Part shown: positions 8,300 to 15,477 of the stretch, piece after piece
Numbering within the stretch: the stretch's first letter is position 1
How the letters are laid out: each line of letters starts with the position of its first letter
Source: Paenibacillus terrae
GTDB lineage: Bacteria; Bacillota; Bacilli; Paenibacillales; Paenibacillaceae
DNA length: 42,606 nt
Direction of reading: 5' to 3'
Assembly: GCF_005217525.1 (NCBI RefSeq)
Contig: NZ_PNXQ01000011.1
Location: 123,147 to 165,752, forward strand
Made by a program: the position numbers and the translations under genes
The notes under the pieces: model-generated
What the model saw: only the letters and a program-made list of their open reading frames with translations
What the model was told of the DNA's origin: nothing
Database searches by the model: none

Positions 8300-8321
8300 A
8301 TTTTATTCCAGAAATCCGGGG
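8276..8321. repeat. Perfect 12-bp inverted repeat at the gerA truncation point
   Basis: CCCCGGATTTCT (8276-8287) and AGAAATCCGGGG (8310-8321) are exact reverse complements around a 22-base loop. The left arm lies in the codons where the GerA protein leaves the family consensus, and the right arm lies past the stop. There is no U-tract, so it is a poor terminator. It may mark the deletion or inversion that destroyed the gene. Confidence 0.6.
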
Positions 8322-8430
8322 GCGGTGGCGATGGCGATGGGGAGCACCATCCGACTGCGCAGTGGCGCGATAGGTAACTTTTAAGTTCGGCTTATACATT
8401 TCCCTAATTCTCTTGGATAGCAATTACGGT

Positions 8431-8979
8431 TTAATCAAACAGCGGCAGCGTTTCTTCCAACCACGTAATATAGCTTTCTTCCCGATTAATGGCACGGCTC
8501 AGCACCAGATAATGTCCGAATTGTTCAGAGTCGGGAGATTGAAGGTTTTCGTCCAGCAGCCGGAGTGAAGTCTTGCTCTCGTATAAATGCTCCAGCTTCT
8601 CTTTGCGTTTGGCAATCTGGTCCTCGAACAATCGTTTGTTCTCTTCTTTCGGGATGGCTGCTGAAAAATATAGCATAAGCATAAATTCATCCTTTTCCGT
8701 TTCCGGTAAATCTTTGGGACTCAGCAGCCATTCGGTCAGCTCCCGGGTTCCCTTGGGCGTGATGCAGTACAGCTTCTTTTCCAGCTTGGCTCCTGTAATG
8801 GAGGTGCGATATTCGATTAACTCTTCTTCGGTCAGCCTTTTGAGCTCAGGATAAATCTGACTGTGCTTGGCGCTCCAAAATTGCCCGATTTCCTTCTTGA
8901 ATTGGCTCGTAATATCGTAGCCGCTCATTTCCTCTTTGTGAATTAGGCCCAGAATGGCATATTTTAATATACGTTTCAA
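8431..8979 (-). CDS. padR: PadR-family repressor of phenolic acid decarboxylase
   Basis: This 182-residue regulator starts at TTG with AGGAGAG upstream. The N-terminal winged helix has the PadR pattern LKYAILGLIHKEEMSGYDI, followed by FWSAKHSQIYPELKRLTEEEL. The C-terminal half is the helical dimerisation domain (KEENKRLFEDQIAKRKEKLE) typical of the Vir_act_alpha_C group. It is divergent from padC with about 165 bases between, as in Bacillus subtilis. In that system PadR represses padC and phenolic acids relieve repression. Two matching operators are visible in the intergenic region. Confidence 0.92.
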   Translation of the reverse strand: MKRILKYAILGLIHKEEMSGYDITSQFKKEIGQFWSAKHSQIYPELKRLTEEELIEYRTSITGAKLEKKLYCITPKGTRELTEWLLSPKDLPETEKDEFMLMLYFSAAIPKEENKRLFEDQIAKRKEKLEHLYESKTSLRLLDENLQSPDSEQFGHYLVLSRAINREESYITWLEETLPLFD

Positions 8980-9037
8980 CGTAGCTCTCCTCGCAATGCG
9001 GTATTTGACAGTAGTATACCACAGTGCTACAATTTAT

Positions 9038-9067
9038 ATGTAATTAAAAACATGTTTAAGTTTACAT
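9038..9067. promoter_or_regulatory. Two overlapping PadR-type operators (ATGT-N8-ACAT)
   Basis: ATGT-N8-ACAT occurs at 9038-9053 and again at 9052-9067, sharing two bases, with centres 14 bases apart. This is the dyad form known for PadR repressors. A possible padC promoter (TTTAAG at 9055-9060, 18 bases, TATACT at 9079-9084) overlaps the second operator, so a bound dimer would block it. Confidence 0.7.
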
Positions 9068-9144
9068 GTTTAAGATTCTATACTTATTATTTTTGCATGA
9101 TGTTCAATTCATGACAACTCATAATACGGAAAGAAGGATGCAGG

Positions 9145-9636
9145 ATGGACAAGTTTATCGGCAGTCACATGATCTACACCTACGAGAATGGTTGGGAATA
9201 CGAAATTTATATTAAAAATGAAGACACAATCGATTATCGCATTCATAGCGGCATGGTAGGCGGACGTTGGGTACGTGACCAGAAGGTGAATCTGGTAAAG
9301 CTGGTGGAGAATGTGTACAAAGTGTCTTGGACCGAACCGACTGGTACTGACGTTTCTTTGAACTTTATGCCAGAGGAAAAACGAATGCACGGCATTATTT
9401 TCTTCCCTAAATGGGTTCATGAGCATCCGGAAATCACTGTACGCTATCAGAACGATTTTATTCCGCTGATGGAAGAATCACGTGAAAAGTACGAAACCTA
9501 TCCCAAATATGTTGTCCCTGAATTTGCAGATATTACATTCATAGAAAATGCGGGTGTAAACAACGAAAAATTGATTTCTCAAGCACCCTACGCAGGAATG
9601 ACAGACGATATTCGTGCGGGTAAGCTGCAAGCATAA
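9145..9636 (+). CDS. padC: Phenolic acid decarboxylase
   Basis: This 163-residue cytoplasmic enzyme removes the carboxyl group of p-coumaric, ferulic and caffeic acid without a cofactor to give vinylphenols. It detoxifies plant phenolics. Length matches the family (about 160-170). Recognisable stretches are the near-N-terminal [20 protein letters not shown], the [18 protein letters not shown] segment that carries the active-site Tyr and Arg, and [26 protein letters not shown] leader precedes the ATG. The divergent padR, paired operators and downstream terminator make this a self-contained stress module. Confidence 0.96.
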   Translation: MDKFIGSHMIYTYENGWEYEIYIKNEDTIDYRIHSGMVGGRWVRDQKVNLVKLVENVYKVSWTEPTGTDVSLNFMPEEKRMHGIIFFPKWVHEHPEITVRYQNDFIPLMEESREKYETYPKYVVPEFADITFIENAGVNNEKLISQAPYAGMTDDIRAGKLQA

Positions 9637-9658
9637 TCAAGCATTTGCTGATGGTGTA

Positions 9659-9694
9659 AAGCCTGGGTCTGTGATGAGCAGCTCAGGCTTTTTT
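9659..9694 (+). terminator. Rho-independent terminator of padC
   Basis: AAGCCTGGG pairs with CTCAGGCTT across a 14-base loop (one mismatch) and is followed by T6. It lies 23 bases after the padC stop. Confidence 0.85.
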
Positions 9695-9733
9695 GTGCTG
9701 ATTGGAGAGAGGGGGATTATCAGTGAGCGGGAT

Positions 9734-10180
9734 TTAGAATGAATAGTAGACCAGACCATGCTCGATCAGATAAGAACGGCTAATCCGTGGTTTGACGATG
9801 GGCGTTGCAAGAGAGAGACTTTGCAGGTTCACGTGGGTGGTCAGGTCGGATAAGGCGGACAGAGCCAGCTCTGCTTTGACATGTCCCCAGTTGTCAGCGT
9901 GGTGCTGAATGTATTGGTGAGCCTCGGTAAAGGATAGACCCTTGAGCAAGGTAAACACGGAAGCCCATCGGACGAGGTCGAAGGTTCCTTTGATTTCAGG
10001 TAGCTCATATTCTGCCATACCTTGAGCGCCGTTACACGACATGGTGAGCAAGCCACAGCAGCGGTGCTGAACATGTTTAGAGTCTGGAAACTGACGATAG
10101 TCATACTGAATGATTGCCATGAAACCAATCCGTAATTGAGTTGCTTTGGACGTTTTGGGCTGGGCAAGCGTCATGCTCAT
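9734..10180 (-). CDS. Hypothetical protein
   Basis: This 148-residue frame begins at ATG with GGAGG about 10 bases upstream. The reading frame and start are convincing, but I do not recognise the family. The protein is soluble in appearance, with a small Cys cluster (HRCCGLLTMSC, residues 39-49), a central helical part (DLVRWASVFTLLKGLSFTEA) and no signal peptide or membrane segment. It stands alone between convergent padC and the drug-efflux gene. A frame-shifted overlapping ORF (9841-10167) is its shadow. Confidence 0.65.
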   Translation of the reverse strand: MSMTLAQPKTSKATQLRIGFMAIIQYDYRQFPDSKHVQHRCCGLLTMSCNGAQGMAEYELPEIKGTFDLVRWASVFTLLKGLSFTEAHQYIQHHADNWGHVKAELALSALSDLTTHVNLQSLSLATPIVKPRISRSYLIEHGLVYYSF

Positions 10181-10366
10181 GCTAGAATGGCCTCCTTCGA
10201 TTCACCGTAAATAGGGATGGGAGAATCATACGTCACAGCGGATGTAATGTAAATCACAAACAAGGGCTTAAAATGAGGATGAGTAACGAAAACCGACTTT
10301 TAATACTCATGAAAGCGGATACTTTCATCCGTTTCTTTTATTATCTTGCCGATAGTCCTTTACAAT

Positions 10367-10411
10367 GACAAAAAGACAACCCCGGATATCCTTATCCCGG
10401 GGATTGTCTTT
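10367..10411 (-). terminator. Terminator of the DHA2 efflux gene
   Basis: On the minus strand AAAGACAATCCCCGG pairs with CCGGGGTTGTCTTT (one mismatch or bulge) and runs into T5. The stem begins inside the stop codon of the transporter gene, so termination is immediate. Confidence 0.85.
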
Positions 10412-11930
10412 ATGCTCTCTTAGATCCAAAAATCATAAAACTGATCGCGGCTAGAACCCAGACACCAATACCGCCATAGAGCATGATCAAGCCAAAGCCG
10501 TGCACAAGCGCTGCATGGACGACGGCTCCAGACGCATCCAGTGAGGATAGTTCTGGCAAACTCTGCTTGAGAGATACAGTATTTCCGGCGGCTATTTTTT
10601 CGGCTACAGACCGCAATTGCACTGCATTGAGAGTCCCGGAAAGGGCACCCTTCAAATAGGACAGAATACCTTCCTGCAAGATGAATCCCATCACAGCGAT
10701 GTTGATGGCTAGACTGATCAATCTGGCACTCATATCTATACCGGAAGCCATGCCTGCACGGGCACTCGGGACAGAGCCGGTAGTCGTGTTGGTCACAGGC
10801 GTGTTGGTTAAGCCCAGTCCTATACCAGCCAACAAGGAGCCAGGGAGCATGGTCAACCAACTGGCGTGATCGCTGCCGCTGCCATATTTCATCAAAATGA
10901 AGCCCATACCGAGGATGAACATACCTGATGGAATGACTATGCGCGGCTGATAGCGGAGTGAAAAACGCTCTGCCAGAGGTGGAATTACCAAGGTGGGCAG
11001 AGCATAAGCCAAGAGAGACAGCCCGGCGGGTACGATGCCGTAACCCAGGCCACTCTGGAAATAGATCGGCAGATAGATCATGAACGGCCAGAAACTGAAG
11101 TTCATGCCGATGGAGCCAAGGAGAGCGCCAGAGAAATTACGTATCTTGAATACGGAAAAGTCAAACATCGGATGGGCGCTGAGCTTTTCCGCGAATAGAA
11201 AAATAATGAAACTTATTGCTACTGCAATAAGGATGCTGATGGATGCTCTGCTGGTAAAGCCGAGTTCCGGCCCTTGCGTGATAAAGTATGCAAGGCCAAA
11301 AACTGTCAACGAAAGCGTGATGATGCCGATAATGTCCAGCTTTTTCACCTGCGGATCGCTGGACTCCTCTATGCCACCGAAAACAAGAATCAAAGTGAGG
11401 ATGGTCAACGGAACGTGGACCAGGAAAACCCAATGCCAGTTCAACACGGCCACGATCATGCCGCCAATGATAGGTCCAAAACCGAGGCCGATACCGAACA
11501 CGATCCCCCATATGCCAAAGGCTTTGCTGCGTTCTTGTCCTTCCTGAAACCGATGTGAAAGAATTGCTATCTGGCAAATCTGCATCGCACCAGCACCCAC
11601 CCCTTGAAGAAACCGGCTGATGATCAGAACCGATGTGCTTTGCGCCAAGCCACAAATCAAGGATGTAATACCGAACAAGACGAGGCTGATAATAAAAATA
11701 CGTCTCCTTCCATACCGGTCAGCCAGCGTTCCAACAGCCATCAGAACTGTGGCACATGCAATGGTGTAAGCGTTCATAATCCATTGCATATCCTTAAGAT
11801 CGCCATGCAATACTTTTTCCAGAGTTGGCAGTATCACTGGCACACTGGAAATTTCGAGGCCGAACATCAATGCGGACAAACATATAGCGGCCAATGCAAT
11901 GATGTTTTTGCGGGAAAAGGATAGGCTCAC
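10410..11930 (-). CDS. DHA2-family (EmrB/QacA) drug:proton antiporter
   Basis: This 506-residue major facilitator transporter probably has 14 membrane segments, the DHA2 layout. Motif A appears as GTLADRYGRRRIF (about 67-79), an acidic first helix as SALMFGLEISSVPVILPTLE, and the motif-C-like antiporter signature as GIGLGFGPIIGGMI (about 150-163). It likely exports drugs or toxic metabolites in exchange for protons; the substrate cannot be read from sequence. The start is GTG behind a G-rich stretch (GGGGGGACC), which is a mediocre ribosome binding site. It is divergent from an Lrp/AsnC-type gene, which is the obvious candidate regulator. Confidence 0.9.
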   Translation of the reverse strand: MSLSFSRKNIIALAAICLSALMFGLEISSVPVILPTLEKVLHGDLKDMQWIMNAYTIACATVLMAVGTLADRYGRRRIFIISLVLFGITSLICGLAQSTSVLIISRFLQGVGAGAMQICQIAILSHRFQEGQERSKAFGIWGIVFGIGLGFGPIIGGMIVAVLNWHWVFLVHVPLTILTLILVFGGIEESSDPQVKKLDIIGIITLSLTVFGLAYFITQGPELGFTSRASISILIAVAISFIIFLFAEKLSAHPMFDFSVFKIRNFSGALLGSIGMNFSFWPFMIYLPIYFQSGLGYGIVPAGLSLLAYALPTLVIPPLAERFSLRYQPRIVIPSGMFILGMGFILMKYGSGSDHASWLTMLPGSLLAGIGLGLTNTPVTNTTTGSVPSARAGMASGIDMSARLISLAINIAVMGFILQEGILSYLKGALSGTLNAVQLRSVAEKIAAGNTVSLKQSLPELSSLDASGAVVHAALVHGFGLIMLYGGIGVWVLAAISFMIFGSKRA

Positions 11931-12170
11931 TGCGAGGTCCCCCCAGACTTTTGTTCATCTGCTACTGTTCCTGCCTTATTTAATACGTATTTGCTCAAGG
12001 GCAGCCATCCTCTCTATCTTTTCATGTTTGGTTCACCTTATCGATGTGAGTTTTATTATATAATCTATATCATTCATTTTACATAACGCAATCCATCCAT
12101 TATGATGACTATACAAAGTAATTAAATGAATTTCTCAAAAAAACGTTAAATTTAAAGGAGAGCATTCAAA

Positions 12171-12638
12171 GTGGATCATGTAGACAAACAAATCCTCTTT
12201 CATCTTCAAAGTCAGGCAAGGATTTCAATGACGGAGCTAGGAAAATGCGTGGGTTTGTCCCAACCTGCTGTAACAGAACGAGTCAAACGAATGGAAGAAA
12301 AAGGGGTTATCAAGGAGTATCGCACTATCATCTCTCCTGAAAAAATAGGAAAGGATACGGCAGCCTATATATTGTTTCGGACTAGAGATTGCCATGCATT
12401 TCTTGATTTTGTCCATACATCTCCACATGTTGCCGAGTGCCACCGTATAAGCGGAGAACACAGTTATTTATTAAAAGTAGTGACCAGCTCGACGCGCACC
12501 CTCGAAGAGTTTAGCAACCAGTGTGATAAGTATGGAACCTACACGAGCCTGCTTGTCATGTCGTCACCGATCGATCATAGACTTCTCATTCATTCTCTGG
12601 AAGAAGCAAGTGGAGCTGCTCATTCAGAAAAAGATTAA
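12171..12638 (+). CDS. Lrp/AsnC-family transcriptional regulator
   Basis: This 155-residue protein starts at GTG with AAAGGAG 10 bases upstream. The N-terminal helix-turn-helix is standard (LQSQARISMTELGKCVGLSQ, then PAVTERVKRMEEKGVIKEYR). The C-terminal RAM ligand-binding domain follows (VAECHRISGEHSYLLKV). The length is normal. The gene is divergent from the DHA2 transporter across 240 bases that hold no other gene, which suggests it controls that pump, perhaps in response to an amino acid or related export substrate. Such pairs are common, but the link here is inferred from position. Confidence 0.88.
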   Translation: MDHVDKQILFHLQSQARISMTELGKCVGLSQPAVTERVKRMEEKGVIKEYRTIISPEKIGKDTAAYILFRTRDCHAFLDFVHTSPHVAECHRISGEHSYLLKVVTSSTRTLEEFSNQCDKYGTYTSLLVMSSPIDHRLLIHSLEEASGAAHSEKD

Positions 12639-12647
12639 GGATGAAAG

Positions 12648-12687
12648 AAGACACCCTCGGGTATCGGTATCCCCGGGGGTGTCTTCA
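12648..12687 (+). terminator. Hairpin terminator of the Lrp-type gene
   Basis: GAAGACACCC (12648-12657) pairs exactly with GGGTGTCTTC (12678-12687), with additional C/G pairing inside the loop. The U-tract is weak. It lies between convergent genes and may work in both directions. Confidence 0.65.
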
Positions 12688-12712
12688 TCATGAAAATATA
12701 TAGTTAAGCTGA

Positions 12713-13102
12713 TTAAACGGGCGTTACGTCCTGAATCGCTTCTTCTTCTTTCCAAATCACGTTCTCGCGATAGTTTGATCCCCAATCGTACATCGCTCTC
12801 AGTACCGGAATCAGGCTTTCGCCATGCTCGGTCAATGAGTATTCCACATGCGGAGGAACGACAGGATAGACTTTACGAAGAATGAGTTGATCCTCCTCCA
12901 ACTCGCGCAACTGGTTGGTCAGCATTTTTTGCGTAATGTGGGGAATCAGCTTTTTCAGTTCACCGAACCGCTTGGTGCCTTCTAGGCCGAGATGCCACAA
13001 AATAATCAGCTTCCATTTTCCGCCGATGACTGCGAGAGTTAATTCTTTATCACAATTAATCAGCTTCAAATCAATCCGATCTTTTACAGTAGTGATGTTC
13101 AT
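12713..13102 (-). CDS. HxlR-family transcriptional regulator
   Basis: This is a 129-residue winged-helix regulator. The open frame extends to 13168, but the ATG at 13102 has AGGAGG immediately upstream and gives the expected family length. The HxlR core is clear: [40 protein letters not shown] and [21 protein letters not shown] single Cys (Cys17 in this numbering) sits at the position that senses oxidants or electrophiles in some relatives, which is only suggestive. Targets are unclear: it is downstream of the GH30 gene on the same strand, with its own promoter. Confidence 0.9.
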   Translation of the reverse strand: MNITTVKDRIDLKLINCDKELTLAVIGGKWKLIILWHLGLEGTKRFGELKKLIPHITQKMLTNQLRELEEDQLILRKVYPVVPPHVEYSLTEHGESLIPVLRAMYDWGSNYRENVIWKEEEAIQDVTPV

Positions 13103-13116
13103 CGACCTCCTGTCCG

Positions 13117-13156
13117 TAGTTACTCTAAGTATACTATTTATGGCTACTATACGCAA
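13117..13156 (-). promoter_or_regulatory. HxlR-gene promoter with overlapping dyad
   Basis: On the minus strand TTGCGT (13151-13156), a 17-base spacer and TATACT (13128-13133) form a good sigma-A promoter. The dyad TAGTTACT-CTA-AGTATACTA (13117-13136) covers the -10 box and has a one-base length difference between arms. This is the size and position expected for HxlR autoregulation. Confidence 0.55.
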
Positions 13157-13257
13157 AAGGGGATACATCCATTTTGGAAACTAACCATACTTTTGGATAC
13201 GGATGGACCGGACAGTGACGAGTAATGGTTTGTGAGCGTTTGGGAAAGCTATGACAG

Positions 13258-14601
13258 TTAAGAAGGAATGACGATGGTGTTAAATGATTCCGGCTCCAGC
13301 TCAAAATGATGTGTACCCTCTCCAGCGGACAGATTCAGCACACGTGATTCGTGGAACGGGTTGGCAATGACCACTACCGTTTGTCCGTCAGCATTGCGGA
13401 AAGCAACGGCATTTCCCGTCCATGATCCACGGAGTCCAATGCGTCTCGCACCCGGCAATACAAAATGAGAAAAGTGCTTCATCACGTAATATTCCGGGTT
13501 CAGGGTACGCTTACGATCCGCCGGATCAACGGTGATCATCGAATTTTGCTCCCATCCCCATGTGCTCTTGCCTTTTGGCTCCAAAACCATGTTCCAGTAA
13601 ATATAAGCATTCACGCCATTGGTGAAGTAGTGCTGGTACAGGTTATATACATATTTGGCATAGTCCCACGAATTTTCTCCGTTCCCGCACTCATTTTCTG
13701 TCTGCATGTAACGAAGCTCGGGATAGCTGGCTACGGTGCGCTGGATGGCGTTTTTACCTGCCCACTGATAGCCCACGCCCTTAATATATTTGTAGGCCTC
13801 TGGGTCACTCAGCACGGTATGAGCATATTCATCGAATCCGGTGGACGTTTTCTTCATTAATTCTTCCCATGGATCGGGGGCATTGATGGTACCCAGCCAA
13901 ATTTCAGTATCCAGTCCGTGCTCCTCGAAGGTAGGGCCCAAGTAGTCGCGGATAAATTCCCGCAGTTGTTCTCCGGTCCATACACAGGAAGGGAATTTTT
14001 GATCGGCAATGACTTCATTTTGAACATGGACCTGATGAATCGTAATGCCTGCCTCGCGGTAAGCCTGCACAAATTTGACGAAGTATAATGCATACGCTTT
14101 CAAAATATCCTTTTCCCAGCGCAGTGTGCCATAATTGTAAGCCTTGGGCGATTTCATCCATGTCGGCGGGCTCCAGGGTGAAGCGAACAGCTTCAAGTCC
14201 GGGTTAAGTTGTAACGCTTCCCGAATAAAAGGAATGAGATACTGCTGATCACGCTCGATGGAAAAATGCTTCATTTCCACGTCGCCATCCGTTTCATTGT
14301 GGCTATACCATTCCAGCGCGTAGTCACTGGCTCCAATAGGGAGTCGGCAAATCGTGAATTTGTGCTCGCCCTCCGGGTGGAAGAGAGAATGAAGCACCTG
14401 CGCCCGTTCGTCGCTCTTCAAATGATTCAAGGCCACATAGCCCAGTTCATTAAAACAGCCGCCAAAGCCTTCGACGAGCTGATGCGTTTCCCCCGTAATG
14501 GTCAGGTTGGCCTGCTCTTGGGTTTCGCTAAGATGATGAGATCGGGATTGCCAAGCTTGAGCTTTGGAAGTGGAAAACCACTGAATGGTCTGATTGGACA
14601 T
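13258..14601 (-). CDS. Glycoside hydrolase family 30 enzyme, intracellular
   Basis: This 447-residue enzyme has a (beta/alpha)8 fold and belongs to GH30 (glucosylceramidase-like clan). Key features are VEGFGGCFNELG (43-54), FASPWSPPTWMK (139-150), the acid/base Glu in HVQNE (Glu196) and the nucleophile in QTENECG (Glu302). The C-terminal 60 residues form the small beta-sandwich of the family. No signal peptide is present, so it should act on imported oligosaccharides or glycosides, for example beta-glucosides or beta-1,6-linked gluco-oligosaccharides. The subfamily cannot be fixed by eye. AGGAGGG precedes the ATG. No transporter is adjacent. Confidence 0.85.
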   Translation of the reverse strand: MSNQTIQWFSTSKAQAWQSRSHHLSETQEQANLTITGETHQLVEGFGGCFNELGYVALNHLKSDERAQVLHSLFHPEGEHKFTICRLPIGASDYALEWYSHNETDGDVEMKHFSIERDQQYLIPFIREALQLNPDLKLFASPWSPPTWMKSPKAYNYGTLRWEKDILKAYALYFVKFVQAYREAGITIHQVHVQNEVIADQKFPSCVWTGEQLREFIRDYLGPTFEEHGLDTEIWLGTINAPDPWEELMKKTSTGFDEYAHTVLSDPEAYKYIKGVGYQWAGKNAIQRTVASYPELRYMQTENECGNGENSWDYAKYVYNLYQHYFTNGVNAYIYWNMVLEPKGKSTWGWEQNSMITVDPADRKRTLNPEYYVMKHFSHFVLPGARRIGLRGSWTGNAVAFRNADGQTVVVIANPFHESRVLNLSAGEGTHHFELEPESFNTIVIPS

Positions 14602-14728
14602 ATATTACCCTCCTGTGAACGCTTTTTGTATCTCTTCTTATTATAGGGTAGGATCATAGGAGATGAGATGGTCTGAGCCAAGACAAATTTGCCCTAATCC
14701 AAGCTGGATTCTGCTGATCAGAAGTGCC

Positions 14729-14763
14729 AAGAACACATAAAGAACACATGTCTTTGGTATGCT
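14729..14763 (+). promoter_or_regulatory. Direct-repeat response-regulator site and -10 of the two-component operon
   Basis: AAGAACACAT occurs at 14729-14738 and again at 14740-14749, an 11-base period. OmpR/PhoB-type regulators bind tandem direct repeats with one-turn spacing. A TATGCT -10 candidate (14758-14763) follows so that the second repeat would cover the -35 region, as in activator-dependent promoters. This suggests autoregulation by the regulator encoded at 14797. Confidence 0.5.
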
Positions 14764-14796
14764 GATGTCCTAGAATGACCGAAAGAGGTAAGTCAA

Positions 14797-15477
14797 TTGA
14801 AAAAAAGGGTTCTTCTCGTCGAGGATGAAATACGAATCCGTGAAGTCATTGCGGATTATTTTAAACAGAATAATTGGGAAGTCTATGAAGCAGGCAATGG
14901 AAAAGATGCGCTAATCTGGTTTGATTCGGTGCAGCCCGACCTGATCATACTCGATATTATGATGCCGGAGCTGGATGGTTGGGAGGTATGCCGTCAGGTT
15001 CGCAGCCGTTCCGGGGTGCCGATCATTTTACTGACCGCCAAATCCGGTGATGATGATAAAATATTGGGCTTTGAGCTGGGAGCAGATGACTACGTTACCA
15101 AGCCTTTTAGCCCCAAGGTGCTGATCGCCCGCGCGAATGCGCTGATGAAACGGGTAGAGGGCCATGTGCTGCCTGAGTCGCATGTCCAGCGGTTCGGCAC
15201 GGCGATTCTCAATACGATGGCTCGTCGGCTTGAGGTGGATCAGGCGGAAGTCGAGCTGACGCCCAAGGAGTATGAGTTGCTGCGGCTGCTTATACATAAC
15301 AAAGGTATGGTCATTTCACGGGATGCGATACTTAGCCGGGTATGGGGGATCGACTTTGAAGGAGACACACGGGTCGTGGATACGCATATCAAAAAGCTGA
15401 GAAGCAAGCTGGGCCGTGAATCACGCCATATCCGAACTGTTTTTGGTACAGGCTACAGGTTTGAGGAGGAAGAATGA
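14797..15477 (+). CDS. OmpR/PhoB-family response regulator
   Basis: This 226-residue protein starts at TTG behind AAAGAGGT. The receiver domain (1-115) has the acidic pair at VEDE, the phospho-acceptor Asp53 in ILDIMMPELDG, and Lys102 in YVTKPF. The C-terminal winged helix (about 130-224) contains ELTPKEYELLRLLIHNKGMV and VVDTHIKKLRSKLG. It overlaps the kinase gene by four bases (ATGA), so the two are translationally coupled and form a cognate pair. Upstream tandem repeats suggest it binds its own promoter. Following genes encode lipid and membrane proteins, which may be its targets. Confidence 0.95.
   Translation: MKKRVLLVEDEIRIREVIADYFKQNNWEVYEAGNGKDALIWFDSVQPDLIILDIMMPELDGWEVCRQVRSRSGVPIILLTAKSGDDDKILGFELGADDYVTKPFSPKVLIARANALMKRVEGHVLPESHVQRFGTAILNTMARRLEVDQAEVELTPKEYELLRLLIHNKGMVISRDAILSRVWGIDFEGDTRVVDTHIKKLRSKLGRESRHIRTVFGTGYRFEEEE

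Noticed and set aside
8029..8373. ORF of 114 codons overlapping the gerA remnant
   Set aside because: Arg/Gly/Trp-rich translation in a frame shifted from clear GerA motifs; no start signal.
11080..11924. Several plus-strand ORFs opposite the DHA2 transporter
   Set aside because: All are antisense shadows of a clear 14-segment transporter.
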